Notes under the pieces: model-generated
Database searches by the model: none
What the model saw: only the letters and a program-made list of their open reading frames with translations
Told to the model about the DNA's origin: nothing
Assembly (NCBI GenBank): GCA_020912385.1
Contig: CP087213.1
Location: forward strand, 1,674,001-1,738,000
Origin: Neofusicoccum parvum
Lineage: Eukaryota; Ascomycota; Dothideomycetes; Botryosphaeriales; Botryosphaeriaceae
Direction of reading: 5' to 3'
Length of the DNA stretch: 64,000 nucleotides
Shown here: one piece after another, positions 1-11,659 of the stretch
How positions within the stretch are numbered: position 1 is the first letter of the stretch
Layout of the letters: each line of letters opens with the position of its first letter
Translations under genes and position numbers: made by a program

Positions 1-272
1 TGTAGCGTGCGTTCAGCAGTGACGTACAAGCTAGAAGGCAGACGGCTCTTGGAACCTTTGTAGCCAATGATGTCGACGTGGTGTCCATGTTTTGCCAGGC
101 TGATTGCATGGTACTGCATGCGCGGACTGCGGCCGATGTCTCCCAGCACGACGACCTGCACCGTCGATCCGGCGGCATTGGATGAGGCTGACGAGTAGCG
201 CGACGGGGCGAGCAGCACCGCTGCGATGCCGAACACGGCAAGGGCGCCAAGAAGGATCCAGGACCAGTCCAT
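1..272 (-). CDS. ALG1: ALG1, chitobiosyldiphosphodolichol beta-mannosyltransferase (5' part only)
   Basis: The reverse strand from the ATG at 272-270 encodes a short hydrophobic N-terminal anchor (about residues 3-22, rich in W, L, A, V), then after a small Ser/Ala linker the block [16 protein letters not shown], which is the recognisable start of the GT33 glycosyltransferase domain of ALG1. ALG1 adds the first mannose to the dolichol-linked chitobiose on the cytosolic face of the ER during N-glycan assembly. A good donor (GTACGT, 27-22) suggests the first exon ends near base 28 and that the rest lies beyond the window edge. The gene is head to head with the zinc transporter that starts at 842. 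The family call is firm; the end is unknown. Confidence 0.85.
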   Translation of the reverse strand, partial: MDWSWILLGALAVFGIAAVLLAPSRYSSASSNAAGSTVQVVVLGDIGRSPRMQYHAISLAKHGHHVDIIGYKGSKSRLPSSLYVTAERTL

Positions 273-841
273 TGCGAGGCCGAGGCGGCGGAGGACCGGG
301 AGGGCGTCTTGTAACGTGGTCGGAAGAGAGTTGAGGCCACGTGACAGATTGGCGTTACCTTATTGACCGGATATCGCAGCCGTGGTGGAGCCCAAAGACC
401 GGCCGACACAGGCTCGGGCGGCGCTGCACGCAGGCGGGCAGGCGGCAGGCGGGCGGGCGCGGCGGGCGAGGCTGATGGCGGACGCACGCCGTAGGCAGGT
501 ACGTGTGCCCGGCGCGTTTGTTTCTTGGGCATCTGGGCCCCGCGCGCCACGGTCAAGCCACGCTGCGACAGGGTTCGGCCGCCGCGAGAGCAGCGGACCC
601 CTGAGACGGAGGGCGCGCCTCGTCCAAACCCGGCGGGCGCCGCGCCAGGCGATGATTTGAGCGCTGCTGCCCCGGCGCGGTCCTCCGTGCGAACTCACGA
701 ACTGCGCAGCATTCGGTCCTTGCCCTCTGACGCGTCGGTGCAGCTTCTCCGCAGAGACGCTGCTCCAGCCCATTCCGATAACGACCGCGACCGCGACCCC
801 AACACCACCCTCGCCGCCCGCCCTGCACCCAGCGAGCGTGA
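273..841. promoter_or_regulatory. Divergent intergenic region, ALG1 / MSC2-like
   Basis: This 569-base spacer lies between two outward-facing start codons. It is GC-rich, and its open frames on both strands have arginine/alanine/proline-rich translations with no family resemblance. A shared promoter is inferred from position only; I see no clear TATA element. Confidence 0.5.
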
Positions 842-3800
842 ATGGCATCCACCAGCGCCACCTACGCGCTTCCTCTCGACTCCTCCGTCCGCATCCACCC
901 CCAGCATGGCCGCGGCCACACCCACCACTACAGCAACTCTCTGCTGCCCGACCGGTCGCCAACCTGGTCTCCGAGCCACAACGGCGCGGCCCTGAAGAAG
1001 GCGCACTCGCACGGCAGCCTGCACGCTCCTGCGCCTGCGCCGCTCCAGCCCAGCGCCCAATCGTCCAGCGCTCTCCTGCCCGTCCCCGACAGCTTCAACA
1101 CCACCGGCTTCGGCGCCATGAAGGGCCGTCCGAAGCCGCGCCCGCGTGGCGAGTCTAATCTCGGCCGTCCCGCTTCAGCTGGCTCCATCGAAACCACTTC
1201 TGGCTACGGCTTTCCGCCCGTCGCGACGCACACAGAAGATGCAGCGTAGGTGCCGCCTGCGCAGATCAATTGACGCCTAGCACCTGCTAACAGACCCCCA
1301 GGCCGGCCAACAAGCCCCTCGAGATCGTGACCGGCGCCCTCGTTCCTCTTCCCTACATCCTGGCCTCATTGGCGTTTCCTGCGCACCCGCAGACCCTCAA
1401 TCCAGGCACGCCGTCTGATTCCGCCTTCGACCGGTTACGCGCGTCCGTCTCGGAAGAGGAATCACCCACAGGCCTGGGTCAAGCACCGCAGCGCTCGCCC
1501 CTCTTTGAAGCGTGCATACTAGCCTCCGGCACCCTCCTGTTCACTGCGCTTCTGGCAAAGTTAAGGCCAAACGCGCAGGCTCTTGATCGGAGAAAAGCGA
1601 AGTTCGCGGGGAAGGGAGAGTCAATTGCTGCTCTGAGACGGGTTCAGCAAATAGCCGCAACTGCTCTCAGTGCCGGCTTGCCTTTCTACGCGGCCGCGCA
1701 GCTCGGCGGTGTTCGCGCAGGCGTGGTTCTTTTGACCGCCATTGCCTGCGGTCTATGTGGCACCAATGCTGCGCCCCGACCTTTCTTGGCTGTCCGGCGC
1801 ATGGTCCAAGAGAAGAAGCTGCTATGCGCCTATCTTGGCCTAGGCCTTATCTGCGACATGATGGGTTTCTCAGCGTCCATGGGCGCATGGCAGTTTTTGA
1901 CGGGCTACCTGGCACTTGCGACGTCGATCTTTGTGCTGCCACCACCCTTGCCGATCACCGTCCACACGACTCCACCGCCTGCACAAGCCAACGGCATGGT
2001 TGGAGGTTTGTCACCGCTGATAGAGAGCCCTGACAAAGTGCCGGTGATCAACGCTTCTGCTCCAATCACGGCTTCTCCCCTTGTTCTCTCTAAGGACGAC
2101 GTGACTACGACCTTCGTTTCAGGAGCACTTGTCGGCATTTTCACAGTGCTAATTTCATCTGTCTTTCAATCAGCACCTTCTTTCACGACTTCCACAACGT
2201 TATTTTCTGCATTTTCGGTTGCTTCTGCTGCGAGTTTCTATTTCTTTGCGAGACCTTCGACCCTACAATCTATCCAAAAATCGGGCGTGGTTGCTGGCTG
2301 CGTCTCAACAGTCGCCACTGGGTTGATTCTCCACTCAGATTCGTGGGTATCTGCCTCGTTTGACATCCTCTTCTCCGGCCTTACGTACTTCACTATTTCA
2401 CGTGAAGCGGGGTCGGCATCTGCTTCTCACCACCATGACCACGATCATGACCATAAGAGCCATCACCATCACGCACATGGGCCGCATGCCCATGACAAGC
2501 ATTCCCGGTTCACTGGGCTTCTTCTGAGGAACGTGGAAGCTGGCGGGCTTGTGCACAGCATTCTCGTGGAGAAAGACTCCCGTCGCATTGCCTATTTTGG
2601 ATGGTCAGTATCTTTACTTCACGCAGGGTGTTTTAAGCAGGATCTTGTAACTAACAGAACACTAGCCTGAATCTTGCTTTCATGGCCGTCCAATTCTTCT
2701 ACGGCTTTGTGACGGGATCATTAGGGCTGCTGACCGACAGTATTCACATGTTCTTCGACTGCGCCGGACTTGCTGTGGGTCTTATTGCTGCTGTCATGAG
2801 CAAATGGCCCTCAAATGCTCGGTTCCCGTACGGCTACGGCAAAGTCGACACATTATCCGGCTTTGCCAATGGCATTTTCCTCATGTGAGATAGCATTCCC
2901 TATGGCATAAAGCCCAGCTGGCTGACCTATCCTCCAGACTCGTGAGCTTCGAAATCATTCTAGATGCGTTCGAGCGCATTTGGGAAGGCCATGAGCTTCG
3001 CCGCCTCGACGAGCTCTTGATCGTTAGTGTGCTTGGCTTGGTAGTCAACATTGTCGGTCTCACTGCGATGGGTCACGCTCACGCACATGCTCATGGTGGC
3101 CACGACCACCACCACCATGGCGACGAGAACATGCAGGGCATCTTCCTGCACATTCTGGCAGATGCTCTGGGCTCGGTTGCGGTCATCATCTCGACACTCC
3201 TTACCAAGTGGAACGGATGGAATGGTTGGGACCCTCTGGCATCCTCCATAATTGCTCTCCTGATTTTCTTCTCGGCTCTACCACTCACCCTTGGTGCTGG
3301 TATGCGGCTGCTGCTCTGTAACAACCAGCAGACCGAAGATGCATTGAAGGACGTCCTTCGGGATCTCAATTCCATTCGCGGAGTCGTCAGCTACAGCGCC
3401 CCACGCTTCTGGATCGAAGACATTGGCGCCGCCCACGAGAGAGCCCACGGCCATTCCCATGATCATGCAGACGGACATGATTGCGGACACGGACATGACC
3501 ACAGCCACAGCCACAGCCACAGCCATAGCCACGGGCACGATCATGATCACGATCATCACCACTCTCACTCGCATGACCATGGCCATTCCCACAGCCACAG
3601 CCATGGTCACGACCACAGCCACAGCCATGACCATGGTCATGATCACGGCCACGATCACGGTCACGATCACGATCACGATCATGCGGAGCAGAAGATTCTG
3701 GGTGTTATTCATGTCATTGCATCCCGGACCGCTGACCTGGAGGACGTGCGGCAGCGGACAGCGCAATTCCTTGCGGAGAAGAAGCTAGATGTCTTCGTTC

Positions 3801-3853
3801 ACGTAGAGGTAGAAGGAGACAGGTGCTGGTGCGGTGCTGGACAGAACTTCTAG
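842..3853 (+). CDS. MSC2: Msc2-type cation diffusion facilitator (zinc transporter)
   Basis: Four exons, 842-1245, 1302-2603, 2666-2884 and 2938-3853, join in frame to 946 residues. A stop codon sits directly before the ATG, which fixes the start. The N-terminal half carries many hydrophobic segments and the C-terminal half is a cation diffusion facilitator domain. The paired zinc-site HxxxD motifs of the family are visible as HMFFD (near residue 597) and HILAD (near residue 713). Three histidine-rich stretches lie near residues 510-540, 686-703 and 806-892; the last is a long run of HGHDH/HSHSH units. In yeast Msc2 pairs with Zrg17 to import zinc into the ER lumen, and the same role is likely here. 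The length is well above yeast Msc2 (about 725 residues), partly because of a Ser/Pro-rich N-terminus. The intron at 1246-1301 has a clear GCTAAC branch site. Confidence 0.9.
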
Positions 3854-4899
3854 AGGTGCGAAGATGCGGGAGTCTGTTTCTCTCTTCCAAGGTTCATTTC
3901 GACTGCTTTGCATACGCGGGGTTAAAGGGGATTATGTGCCAATACTATGCTTCTTGCTGCTTGATGGAGTATGTCGTATCAAGGACTTGTTGTTTCTGCG
4001 GATGGACTGCGAGGACAAGGCGGGGCCGGTGTATGATAGTATAAAGCCGTGAAAAGGCAATGGAACAGACATAGCATCTTACACGGCTCGGGCCGTCGAT
4101 AAGAGCGGTGATAGCGAGGCGGCGGCCCAAACGGGCAAGAAGCTGCCGCTGACTCGCGGTCCGACAGCTGCAGCTGCAGCGGCAGCGGTGCCCCGCGGAA
4201 AAAGTGGGGTGGAGCTGTGGCATCCAGCTTTGCTCTCCTCTGTTCTTCCTTCGACGTCCGCTTTGTGTCACGCCACGGCGCGCGTCTACCTGAGGCATCG
4301 CCGCCAGCTGCTCGCTCCATCATCAGGTCCGTCGCTTCCGCTGTTCATTCCGCATCTCCAGCCCACGTTGTATAAATCACGGCATTCCACCGCACAGTCC
4401 ACTCCATGCTTCAGTCTCTCATGCAACTTACGTGCTTGAGCGTGCCATCGCCGTCTCCGAGACGAATGGCCGTGGAGCTGCGCTGCCCCTGCCAGGTAGA
4501 TGCATGCACCCCACAGCCCCGTTGCAGGGGGCTCCGTCCCAGTCATTCTTCTCCATCCATTCCAGCCGCTTCCTTTCCCTTCCCATGCGCATTTCAACCA
4601 TGCGTCTCCCTACTCGTCGCCGGCCGCCTTGCATCTTGACACCAGAAACATAATCACGCGGCGGGCAGCGCAAGAGAATAAATGGAACACCGGGTCCTCG
4701 TCGACGCTCCATGGCAATGCCCTGTCGCAAGACGAGGGCAATTTCTTCTCTCGCACCGCCTTGCAGCCGTCACTGATTGTTCCTGCTTCTCGCTCCACCG
4801 TTGGTTGTGGTGCTCGTGTGGGTTCTTGTTCTGATCTCGAGGGATTCGCAAGCAGCAGCAGCAGGATATATCGAACCTCAAGTTTCCGCGCCGCGCAAA
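3854..4899. other. Intergenic region, no gene seen
   Basis: About 1 kb between the end of the zinc transporter and the start of the SDR gene, both on the plus strand. It should hold the 3' UTR of the first and the promoter and 5' leader of the second, with pyrimidine-rich tracts near 4540-4620 and 4760-4800. Short open frames here have no family signature. Confidence 0.5.
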
Positions 4900-6009
4900 A
4901 TGTCCGCGCCAGGATCTGTATCACCAGTTCCCCGGCCGGAGCGAGAAGAGCAGCCTCAGGCCCCGACGGTCTCGATAGTGCCGTCGAGCTTGAGCGGGAA
5001 GACGGCCATCGTGTCGGGGAGCTGCCATGGGATCGGGGCGGCCATCGTGAAGGAGCTGTCAGCGAGGGGCGCATACGTCGGTAGGTGAAAGTACCCAGTC
5101 TCCCCTGCGACTCCCACGGCCGCACGCCTGAAGAAGAACCAAAACGAAAAGGAGCGCGGGGTGGGAGAGCAACCGACCACTTCCCCTCAACACCAGCACC
5201 AAAACCTAACACGCCCGACCTTCTTTCACCCCAGTCCTCAACTACCCCGACCCCTCCCTCGAGGAAGCCGCCCGCGCCCTCCAATCCACCCTCCGCAACC
5301 CCTCCACCGCCATCTGCGCCGACCTCTCCACGCCGACCGGCGCCGCGCACCTGGTCTCCCAGGCGCTGGCCGACCTCTCCGTCTCGACCATCGACATCCT
5401 GGTCAACAACGCCGCGCGCATCGTGCTCAAGCCCTTCGACCAGCTGTCCCTCGCCGACTACGCCACCATGTTCGACCTCAACATCCGCGGCTACTTCCTG
5501 CTGACCCAGGCCGTGCTGCCCCACCTGCCCAGGAAGAACGCCGACGGGACGGGCGGCGGAGGCAGGATCGTGAACCTGTGCAGCGGGAGCGCCCGCATGC
5601 CGGGCGTGAACCAGAGCCTGTACGCCGCGACGAAGGGCGCGATCGAGAGCTTCTCGAAGGGGCTGGCGGTGGAGTTGCCGGCGAAGGTGCGTTCCGCCCC
5701 TCCCCGATCCTCTTTCGTTTTTGGCCTGTTGGGGGGTTTGATCGCTGACTTGTTTTTTGTTGGCGGCAGTACGGCTGCACCGTCAACTGCGTCTCGCCCG
5801 GCATCGTCGAGACGCCGGGCATGCGCGCTTCCATGACGCCCGAGGAGTGGCAGTACATCAAGCCGCAGATCGAGCAGATGACACCGGCCGGGGCACGCGC
5901 CGGCGCGGCCGAGGAGGTGGCGTGGGCGGTGGCGTTTTTGTGTGAGGAGCGGTCGAGGTGGGTGAATGGGGAGACGATGTTCGTTACCGGGGGACTTGTT
6001 TTGGGTTGA
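4900..6009 (+). CDS. Short-chain dehydrogenase/reductase (SDR family)
   Basis: Exons 4900-5080, 5235-5686 and 5770-6009 join to 290 residues. The classical SDR layout is visible: a dinucleotide-binding motif SGSCHGIG (39-46, a variant of TGxxxGIG), NNAA at 118-121, structural Asn in LNIRG (143), Ser in LCSGSA (177-179), the catalytic pair Y190/K194 in YAATK, and a conserved tail ending in FVTGGLVLG. The substrate cannot be read from the sequence; FabG-like ketoreductases and sugar or secondary-alcohol dehydrogenases share this pattern. The first 30 residues are a Pro/Glu-rich extension. The first intron is unusually long for this window (154 bases) and has a CTAAC branch site. Third codon positions change from mostly C early in exon 2 to mostly G near the end. 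Confidence 0.85.
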
Positions 6010-6444
6010 GGGTTTTTATTGTGGTAGGTGGTGGTAATGCGGAACAAGACCGAGCGACTCCGAGGAGGTGGATAAGGGTAACATAAGGACGTAATAAGAA
6101 ACCCTTGAAGCATCTCCCAGTGATTTCCTACTCACCTTTTGCCGCCGTCAGATGGCCACTGCTGACTCGGGTGTTCATGCCTTCTTCACCACCAGATCAA
6201 ATATTTTCACGACTAAGTTACTGGGATATTTTCATCGCAAAGCAAATATTTCGACGACTACTTCGCCATTACTTATTTGCGGCTGCTGGTGTTGCTTCAT
6301 TTTTTTTTTCACTTGACTGTTATTACTCAGACTCCCAGTATGAATTCTTTGAACGTATTTTGATCGTCAGTGCGATGAATCAACCTTTTTTTTTTCAACA
6401 CTATCTATGAAAACCTTCATGCTGTCCAAAACTCACCATCCACT
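6010..6444. other. Convergent intergenic region, AT-rich
   Basis: Spacer between the 3' ends of the SDR gene and the RQC2 gene. It is clearly more AT-rich than its surroundings, with two runs of about nine T (near 6300 and 6386) and an imperfect direct repeat around AAATATTT...CGACTA (6198-6216 and 6242-6260). It probably holds both 3' UTRs and polyadenylation signals. Confidence 0.4.
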
Positions 6445-9400
6445 TTACTTCCTCTTCGACCCCTTCCCACCCCTCGCGCTCTTCTTCCCCCTATTCTTGT
6501 CCCCACCACCGCCACCACTTCCACCACCACCGTGTCCGCCGCTCAGCATCACCCTCACCTTCCCCACCGGCACCACTCCATAAACCTCCGTCTCTTTCCA
6601 CGCCTTCACCAGCTCCGCCTCCCTTGGCCAGATGCGCTCCACATCCCTGCTCTCCCTATCAAACGCCCTCGGCTCCTTGAACGCCGCGTCCCAGCGACCC
6701 AAAATCTCCTTGACCGCCTTGCCCTTCTTGGTGGCGCCGGGCTGCAGCTTGACCTTGTACTTGTACGCCGCGAGCGCGGACCACGGGGCGCAGACGGGGA
6801 TGGCGGCGACGAGCTCGTCGCCGGGCAGGGGCCGGCCGGTGAAGGCGTCGATGCCGATCTGCTCGAGCAGGCGCGCCGTCTCCTCGTCGACGGCCGGGTC
6901 GACGTCTTCGCCCAAGGCGCCCTCGAGCGCCGCGCGCCGGCGCTCCTCGTCTGCCTTGCCTTTTTCCTGCGCGCGCTGGTGCTGCTCGCGCCGGCGCTGC
7001 TTCTGCGCCTGTAGCTCCTCCTCCTTGCTGGGTTTGGGCTGCTCCGGCTCAGCGGCATCCTTGCCGGCAGCTTTTGCGCCGAGCAGGCGTAGGGCGAGTT
7101 CGCGCTCTTCCTCATCCTGCTCGGCGTATTTCTGGGCAATCTTCTTGGCCTTGCCGCGCTTGCCTCTGGGGAGGGGGGTCTGCTTTTGCTTTTGACCAGA
7201 GTTTTGAGTGGTTGCTTCCGTGGGTGCCACTGAGGCAGTATCGCCTTCATCATCGCTGTCGTACGTAGATCCAGTGGGACGCTCAGAAGGGTTGACACCC
7301 TTGCGCAGCAATCGGCGCTCACGCGCAGAGAGATGACGCTTTCCACCTGACTTTTCTTGCTTCTCCTGTTTAGGCTCCGGTTGGTTCTGTTGATCCGCTG
7401 CCTTGCTTGACTCCGGCGCCTGTTCTTCATCCTTGGGGTCCTCTTCTTGCGCGGGATTTTGTTCCTCTTGCGGCTCCTCCTCTTCCTCTGATTCAGATTC
7501 AGACCCGTATCCCTCATCATCAGCAGCAGCCGCACCTCCTGATTGCAACGGATTGCTGCGCTCGTGTCGCTCGTCCTCGCTTTCATCAGAGGCTGATCCC
7601 AGTTTTGCATCAGGAAAGTCTTCATCGCTATCGCTATCATCGTCTTGTTCCACCGCTTCCTCTTTAGGCTTCTCCTCCTGGACGCTGGGCTGTGGCGCGG
7701 CGGGTTTCGGTGGCACGTTACTATCGGCTAGTCTGTGCTTCATATGGTTCTTCTTGCTCTCTTCAGTAATCTGGAAAATGATGGCAAAACCCAGAAGCAA
7801 CTGAGCAGGTGGCAAGAAGTTCTTCTTCCCGTTTATGATAAACCCGCCAGTAGTGAGATATTCGCCATTTGGAGCTGTCTTTGAGACTTGATCGGCGTTA
7901 ACCCACCACGCCGACATGACTGCTTTGGAATCCCAGGCGGTGGAGGTCGAGACAGCGAGATTACCAGCTTGCGATAGAGTAGATGGGGGGATCGGGGCAT
8001 CGGGAGTGGACGGGTTGTTCTTGATGATAACGCTGGCGGCTCCGTTCAGGTCGGCATGAACGTAGATATCACCCTTCTTCAGATAACGCCTGTACAAGAT
8101 CTCGTTCTGCTGGGCATCTTTGCCGCTATTAGTTGCCTCTTGATTAGCAATCTCTTCTCTCTATAGTGAAGAAAGGGCCCGCTTACCCAAGAACCAGATA
8201 ACCATCTGAGGAGATGAAGTACATGAACTTCTCGAACCAGAACTGTTTTCTGACTGGTCTAAGCAGTTCCTTCTCTTGCTTCAGGCCCTTCTTCAAATCG
8301 GCCTCGATTTTCTTCTGTGTGCTCTTGAGAGCCTTCTGAGATGCTTCCAGAGTCCTCTCTTCTTTCGCTGCGGCAGTCTTCTTCTGGTCGAAATAGATCT
8401 TTGCGTTCGCCCAGGGAGTGAGCCCCAGGTCAATATCGATAGTGAGCCGTTTATCCTCTGGTTTGGCCGCGGGTTTCTTTCTTTGCTGCTGCTGCTGCTG
8501 CTCATCCTCATCCTCAGAGGATTCGCTTTCTGTCTCGCTGCCCTCAAAGTCCTCATCATCGTCCTGAACACCGGGCTCAGCTAAGAGCAGAGTAACAGTG
8601 TTCTCATGGAGCTTCAGTGGTGGCTTTATCATCTCCGCAACAAGGTTACCCTGCTTCCGCTCCCTCTCTATGAGATGGCCAATTTCAACCCAATCCATAC
8701 CCTTTTCAATGAGCCCATTGACTGCCATAGTTGCCTCTTGGACTCGGTCCACATTCGCCTGGATAGCTTCTGCCTTGCGGATGTTGAGCTCTTGTGCCTG
8801 TTGTAGACCACCAAGGCGCTTTTCATGCTCCTTCTTAGCTTGCTCAAGCTTCCGTTTCGCATTCTCCTCTCGCTCCTGCAAGCGAGATTCCAGCTTTTGG
8901 CCTTCAATCGAAGAAAAGAACTCGTCCACCGTTTTGTTGAAGCCCTCGAATTCCAGGAAGGTTAGTGATGGGTCTGCCTCGAACTGCTTCGGATTGAATG
9001 GATGGAAATCCTCGTAGAGCAATTTCTCAGCGGGAGCTTGTTCTTGACCTCCTTCTTCAGCTGTCTCTTTCGTACCAGGCTGCCTCTTGGCGACGATGTA
9101 TCCCTTAGCTACTTCTGCAGTTGTGATTTCTGCGCCGACCTTCTTAGCCTCTTCCAGTGCCTTCATCAGGTTGTCTAGCAGGGAGTCGTCTTCTAGGACC
9201 TGTTCTGGCTTAACGGAAGGGTCGAAGCCGGTGGAGTGGAACGCGTGATCCACCAGCATTGGCGGCAACTCCGTGATGGATACGGCCAGCGCCTTCCGCA
9301 GAGCATCCTTGCCCTTCTTCTTAGATTTCTTGTCTGTTGCTTCCTGCTGCCTCTCTATGGCCTTCTGCAAGCCCTCCCGAACACGCTCCTTGGTCAATTC

Positions 9401-9998
9401 AGGCACTCCACCATAGTTCTGCCTCTCGGTCAAGTTGTATTTGATGCCCACCTTTACCCTCTCATGCTCAGCACCCTCGTCGACTGAACGAAGGAGCGAG
9501 AGAATGTTGAGCTCATTGTCGGTCAGGATGACATTGCCGCCGGCGTAGAATTCGAGGTACAGGCGGTACAGGCCGTCGGAAAATTGAAACTCGATTATGC
9601 GGTCGGTGCCGACCTGGCTGATGGAGGTGACGCGCCTAGTCTTGAGGAACTTGCGTAGTCTGACAACGAAGGGCGAGGGTGCGGCGGCGGTGGCGCGAGC
9701 GAAGCTGGTAAGATGGCACCGGAAGCCCGAGTCTACGAGGAGCTGCTCGCGGCGGTTCGGCTTCTGAAACTTGAAGAGGAAGATGCGCTGGATTGCACAT
9801 TCAGCATCGGCGTTCAATTGGCGGGAGCTTGCGCTGGACGTACAGTGGACAAGTCGTAGATGTTGGCTACGCGCAACGAGCAGAGGCTGCTGGAGAGCTC
9901 ATGCGCGATGACCTGAGGGCTGTCAGCTGGTGCAACGCTGTCCACCGAGCCTGCGGACAAGGTACCTTGACGTCTAGGGACGAGTACCGCTGCTTCAT
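6445..9998 (-). CDS. RQC2: Rqc2/Tae2 (NEMF family) ribosome quality control factor
   Basis: Four exons on the reverse strand, 9998-9966, 9912-9844, 9787-8187 and 8125-6445, join to 1127 residues. Rqc2 binds stalled 60S subunits, recruits the Ltn1 ligase and directs C-terminal Ala/Thr tailing. The NFACT-N domain opens with MKQRYSSLDVK, and the residues known from yeast work to be needed for tailing are present (Asp9, and the DR pair at 96-97). The middle is coiled coil with a poly-Gln stretch encoded by CTG/CAG repeats near 8490. The NFACT-R domain begins across the last exon junction with LVLGGKDAQQNE (about 564-575). A long acidic, Lys-rich region follows, then the C-terminal domain and a Gly-rich basic tail. 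The tiny 33-base first exon and the two 5' introns of 53-56 bases are needed to recover the conserved N-terminus. Confidence 0.93.
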
Positions 9999-10517
9999 CT
10001 TGGGCGGCAGTGGTGCGTCGAGGAAGTTGATCAGGCACACGTTGAGGTGGGCGGCGGATGTTTTTGACGTGCGTCATTGCCAGAGGCGCGCGTGCCAAGA
10101 ACCGGCCGATCGCGGGGCTGCCTGCAGGGCTGAGCTTGCGGCTGCGGTAACATGCATCCATTACCGATGGGCCCGGTCTCCCAGAACGAGGAGAACGGCC
10201 TCTTACGTTGCGGCCCACGATTTGACTACCCGTGTTATCCAGACGAAAATCACCGACATCGCCTCAGCTGGGCTTTCATAACTGCTGCTGGGGCCGCGCT
10301 CTCGCCGGACCCTGATTCACTCTGTGGCCTGCTTGGTGCCATTGGCCTCGAAGACCTTTTGATAGGGAATGCGGGCAATATCAGCGGCACGGCCTGTCTC
10401 ATGATGCGCCTCTGGACTCGTCCCAATATGCCCTTCTCTAGCTAACCACCGTGACTGGGCGCATGCCACGGTCTACGGGTATGCCCATAATCATAACGCC
10501 ATACATGCCTACTTCGC
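9999..10517. other. Intergenic region upstream of RQC2
   Basis: About 520 bases between the RQC2 start and the coatomer zeta stop, both on the minus strand. It holds the RQC2 promoter and the 3' UTR of the neighbour. No coding signal. Confidence 0.4.
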
Positions 10518-11170
10518 TCACAGACCCTGCCTCAAGCGCTCTCCCAACGTCCGCTTGCCAAACTCCCACGCGTTGATCAGGCCCTGTTCCGAGAGGTCGA
10601 TGTTCTTGGGGTTGAAGTCCTGCTGGGGCGGCCTGCTGACGCGCGATGCAACAATGACCGGATCGGTCTCGAGGATGATGCCGTCGTCGACAATCTCGTC
10701 TATTGCGAGCGAAACGAGGTCGTAGTTCTCGATGATGGTGCGCTTGTCCGTCGAGTTCCTGCAATCTGGTCAGTACCCGCTCCAATTCGAGAGCTGTGGG
10801 GCGGAGCTTACTTGAGCAGGATGTTCAGCGAGTCGCGCAGGGCCAGGATGACGTTGTAGAGGAGGATCTCGTTCTCATCGGCGCCGCCAACCACGTAGAG
10901 CATGACATCGGACTCCATCTTGAACACGACCACCCGGTTATCATAGAGGATGATGTCGCTGGTCTGCTTGGCAGTCTTCTCGAGCAGGCCCTTCTCGAAG
11001 GCCTTCTGGTCCTTCAGGTTCGGGTAGGGGTTCGCGCCGGGGTAGTTGGTGGCATTGGCGGGCGTGCCAGCGGGCGGATGGGGAGCATTGTAGTACTTGG
11101 CGAGAATGCGCGACGAGTCGTCGGTGGAGAGGATGAGGATTGCGTTGACGGAGAAGAGCGAGAGCGCCAT
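10518..11170 (-). CDS. RET3: Coatomer subunit zeta (COPI)
   Basis: Two exons, 11170-10812 and 10758-10518, separated by a 53-base intron, encode 199 residues, the usual size for zeta-COP. The protein is a small longin/adaptin-type sigma-like chain. It starts MALSLFSVNAILILSTDDSS and contains the family blocks GLLEKTAKQTSDIILYD, VVGGADENEILL and the late IDEIVDDGIILETDP. Zeta-COP sits in the F-subcomplex of the COPI coat, which carries Golgi-to-ER retrograde traffic. The start lies 489 bases from the oppositely oriented helical-repeat gene. An upstream in-frame extension exists, but its translation has no family resemblance. Confidence 0.93.
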
Positions 11171-11659
11171 GGTGGGCAATGCGGCCGCGGATCCGGGCTG
11201 GTGTGCTGCGCGAAAGTGGTTGCAAGTTGAGCAGCGCGGCCGGACTGCGACGGTGATTCCCCTTGCTACGTCGTGGTTGTGCCCTAAGCCAGAGCTCGGT
11301 GGCCTTTTCGAATGCTCACCGCCTTTGAAGCGGCACGGGTCCGCCGTGGAGCTCACAAGTGGTTGCCGCACCACAGCCCAGCTGCTCCTCCAGCATAGGA
11401 TTTGGCCGGCATCCCAAGGAATTGTGTTGGCTGCTCTACTCAGCGACCTAGCTTCGTTTCTTGGGGCCAGCCCGGGTTCTATCCCTCGTTGGCTGGAGCT
11501 CTGAAAGGCAACATTGACGCTGTCTCGTGAGAGCACCGGCGGCCACAACTAACTTCTCCGGGTCTGACGAAATGCGCGCGTCTTTCTCTGCGCGGCGCGT
11601 CTCCAAAAACTTTCTACGCAATCACCTGCGAGACCAGTCTACGCTGCTCGCATCTCCCC
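11171..11659. promoter_or_regulatory. Divergent intergenic region, coatomer zeta / helical-repeat gene
   Basis: This 489-base spacer lies between outward-facing ATGs, so it probably serves both genes. Nothing more specific is visible. Confidence 0.45.

Noticed and set aside
3278..3766. Long frames on both strands and CRISPR-like spacing across the CACAGC/CACGAT repeats
   Set aside because: They are shadows of the His-rich loop of the zinc transporter; the repeats are short, contiguous and have no spacers.
4610..5524. 304-codon minus-strand frame
   Set aside because: Antisense to the SDR gene and its leader, Gly/Val/Glu-rich translation, no family; the plus-strand SDR explains the region.
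6606..7640. 344-codon minus-strand frame inside RQC2
   Set aside because: Alternate frame of the RQC2 last exon, dominated by Arg and Ser; no independent support.
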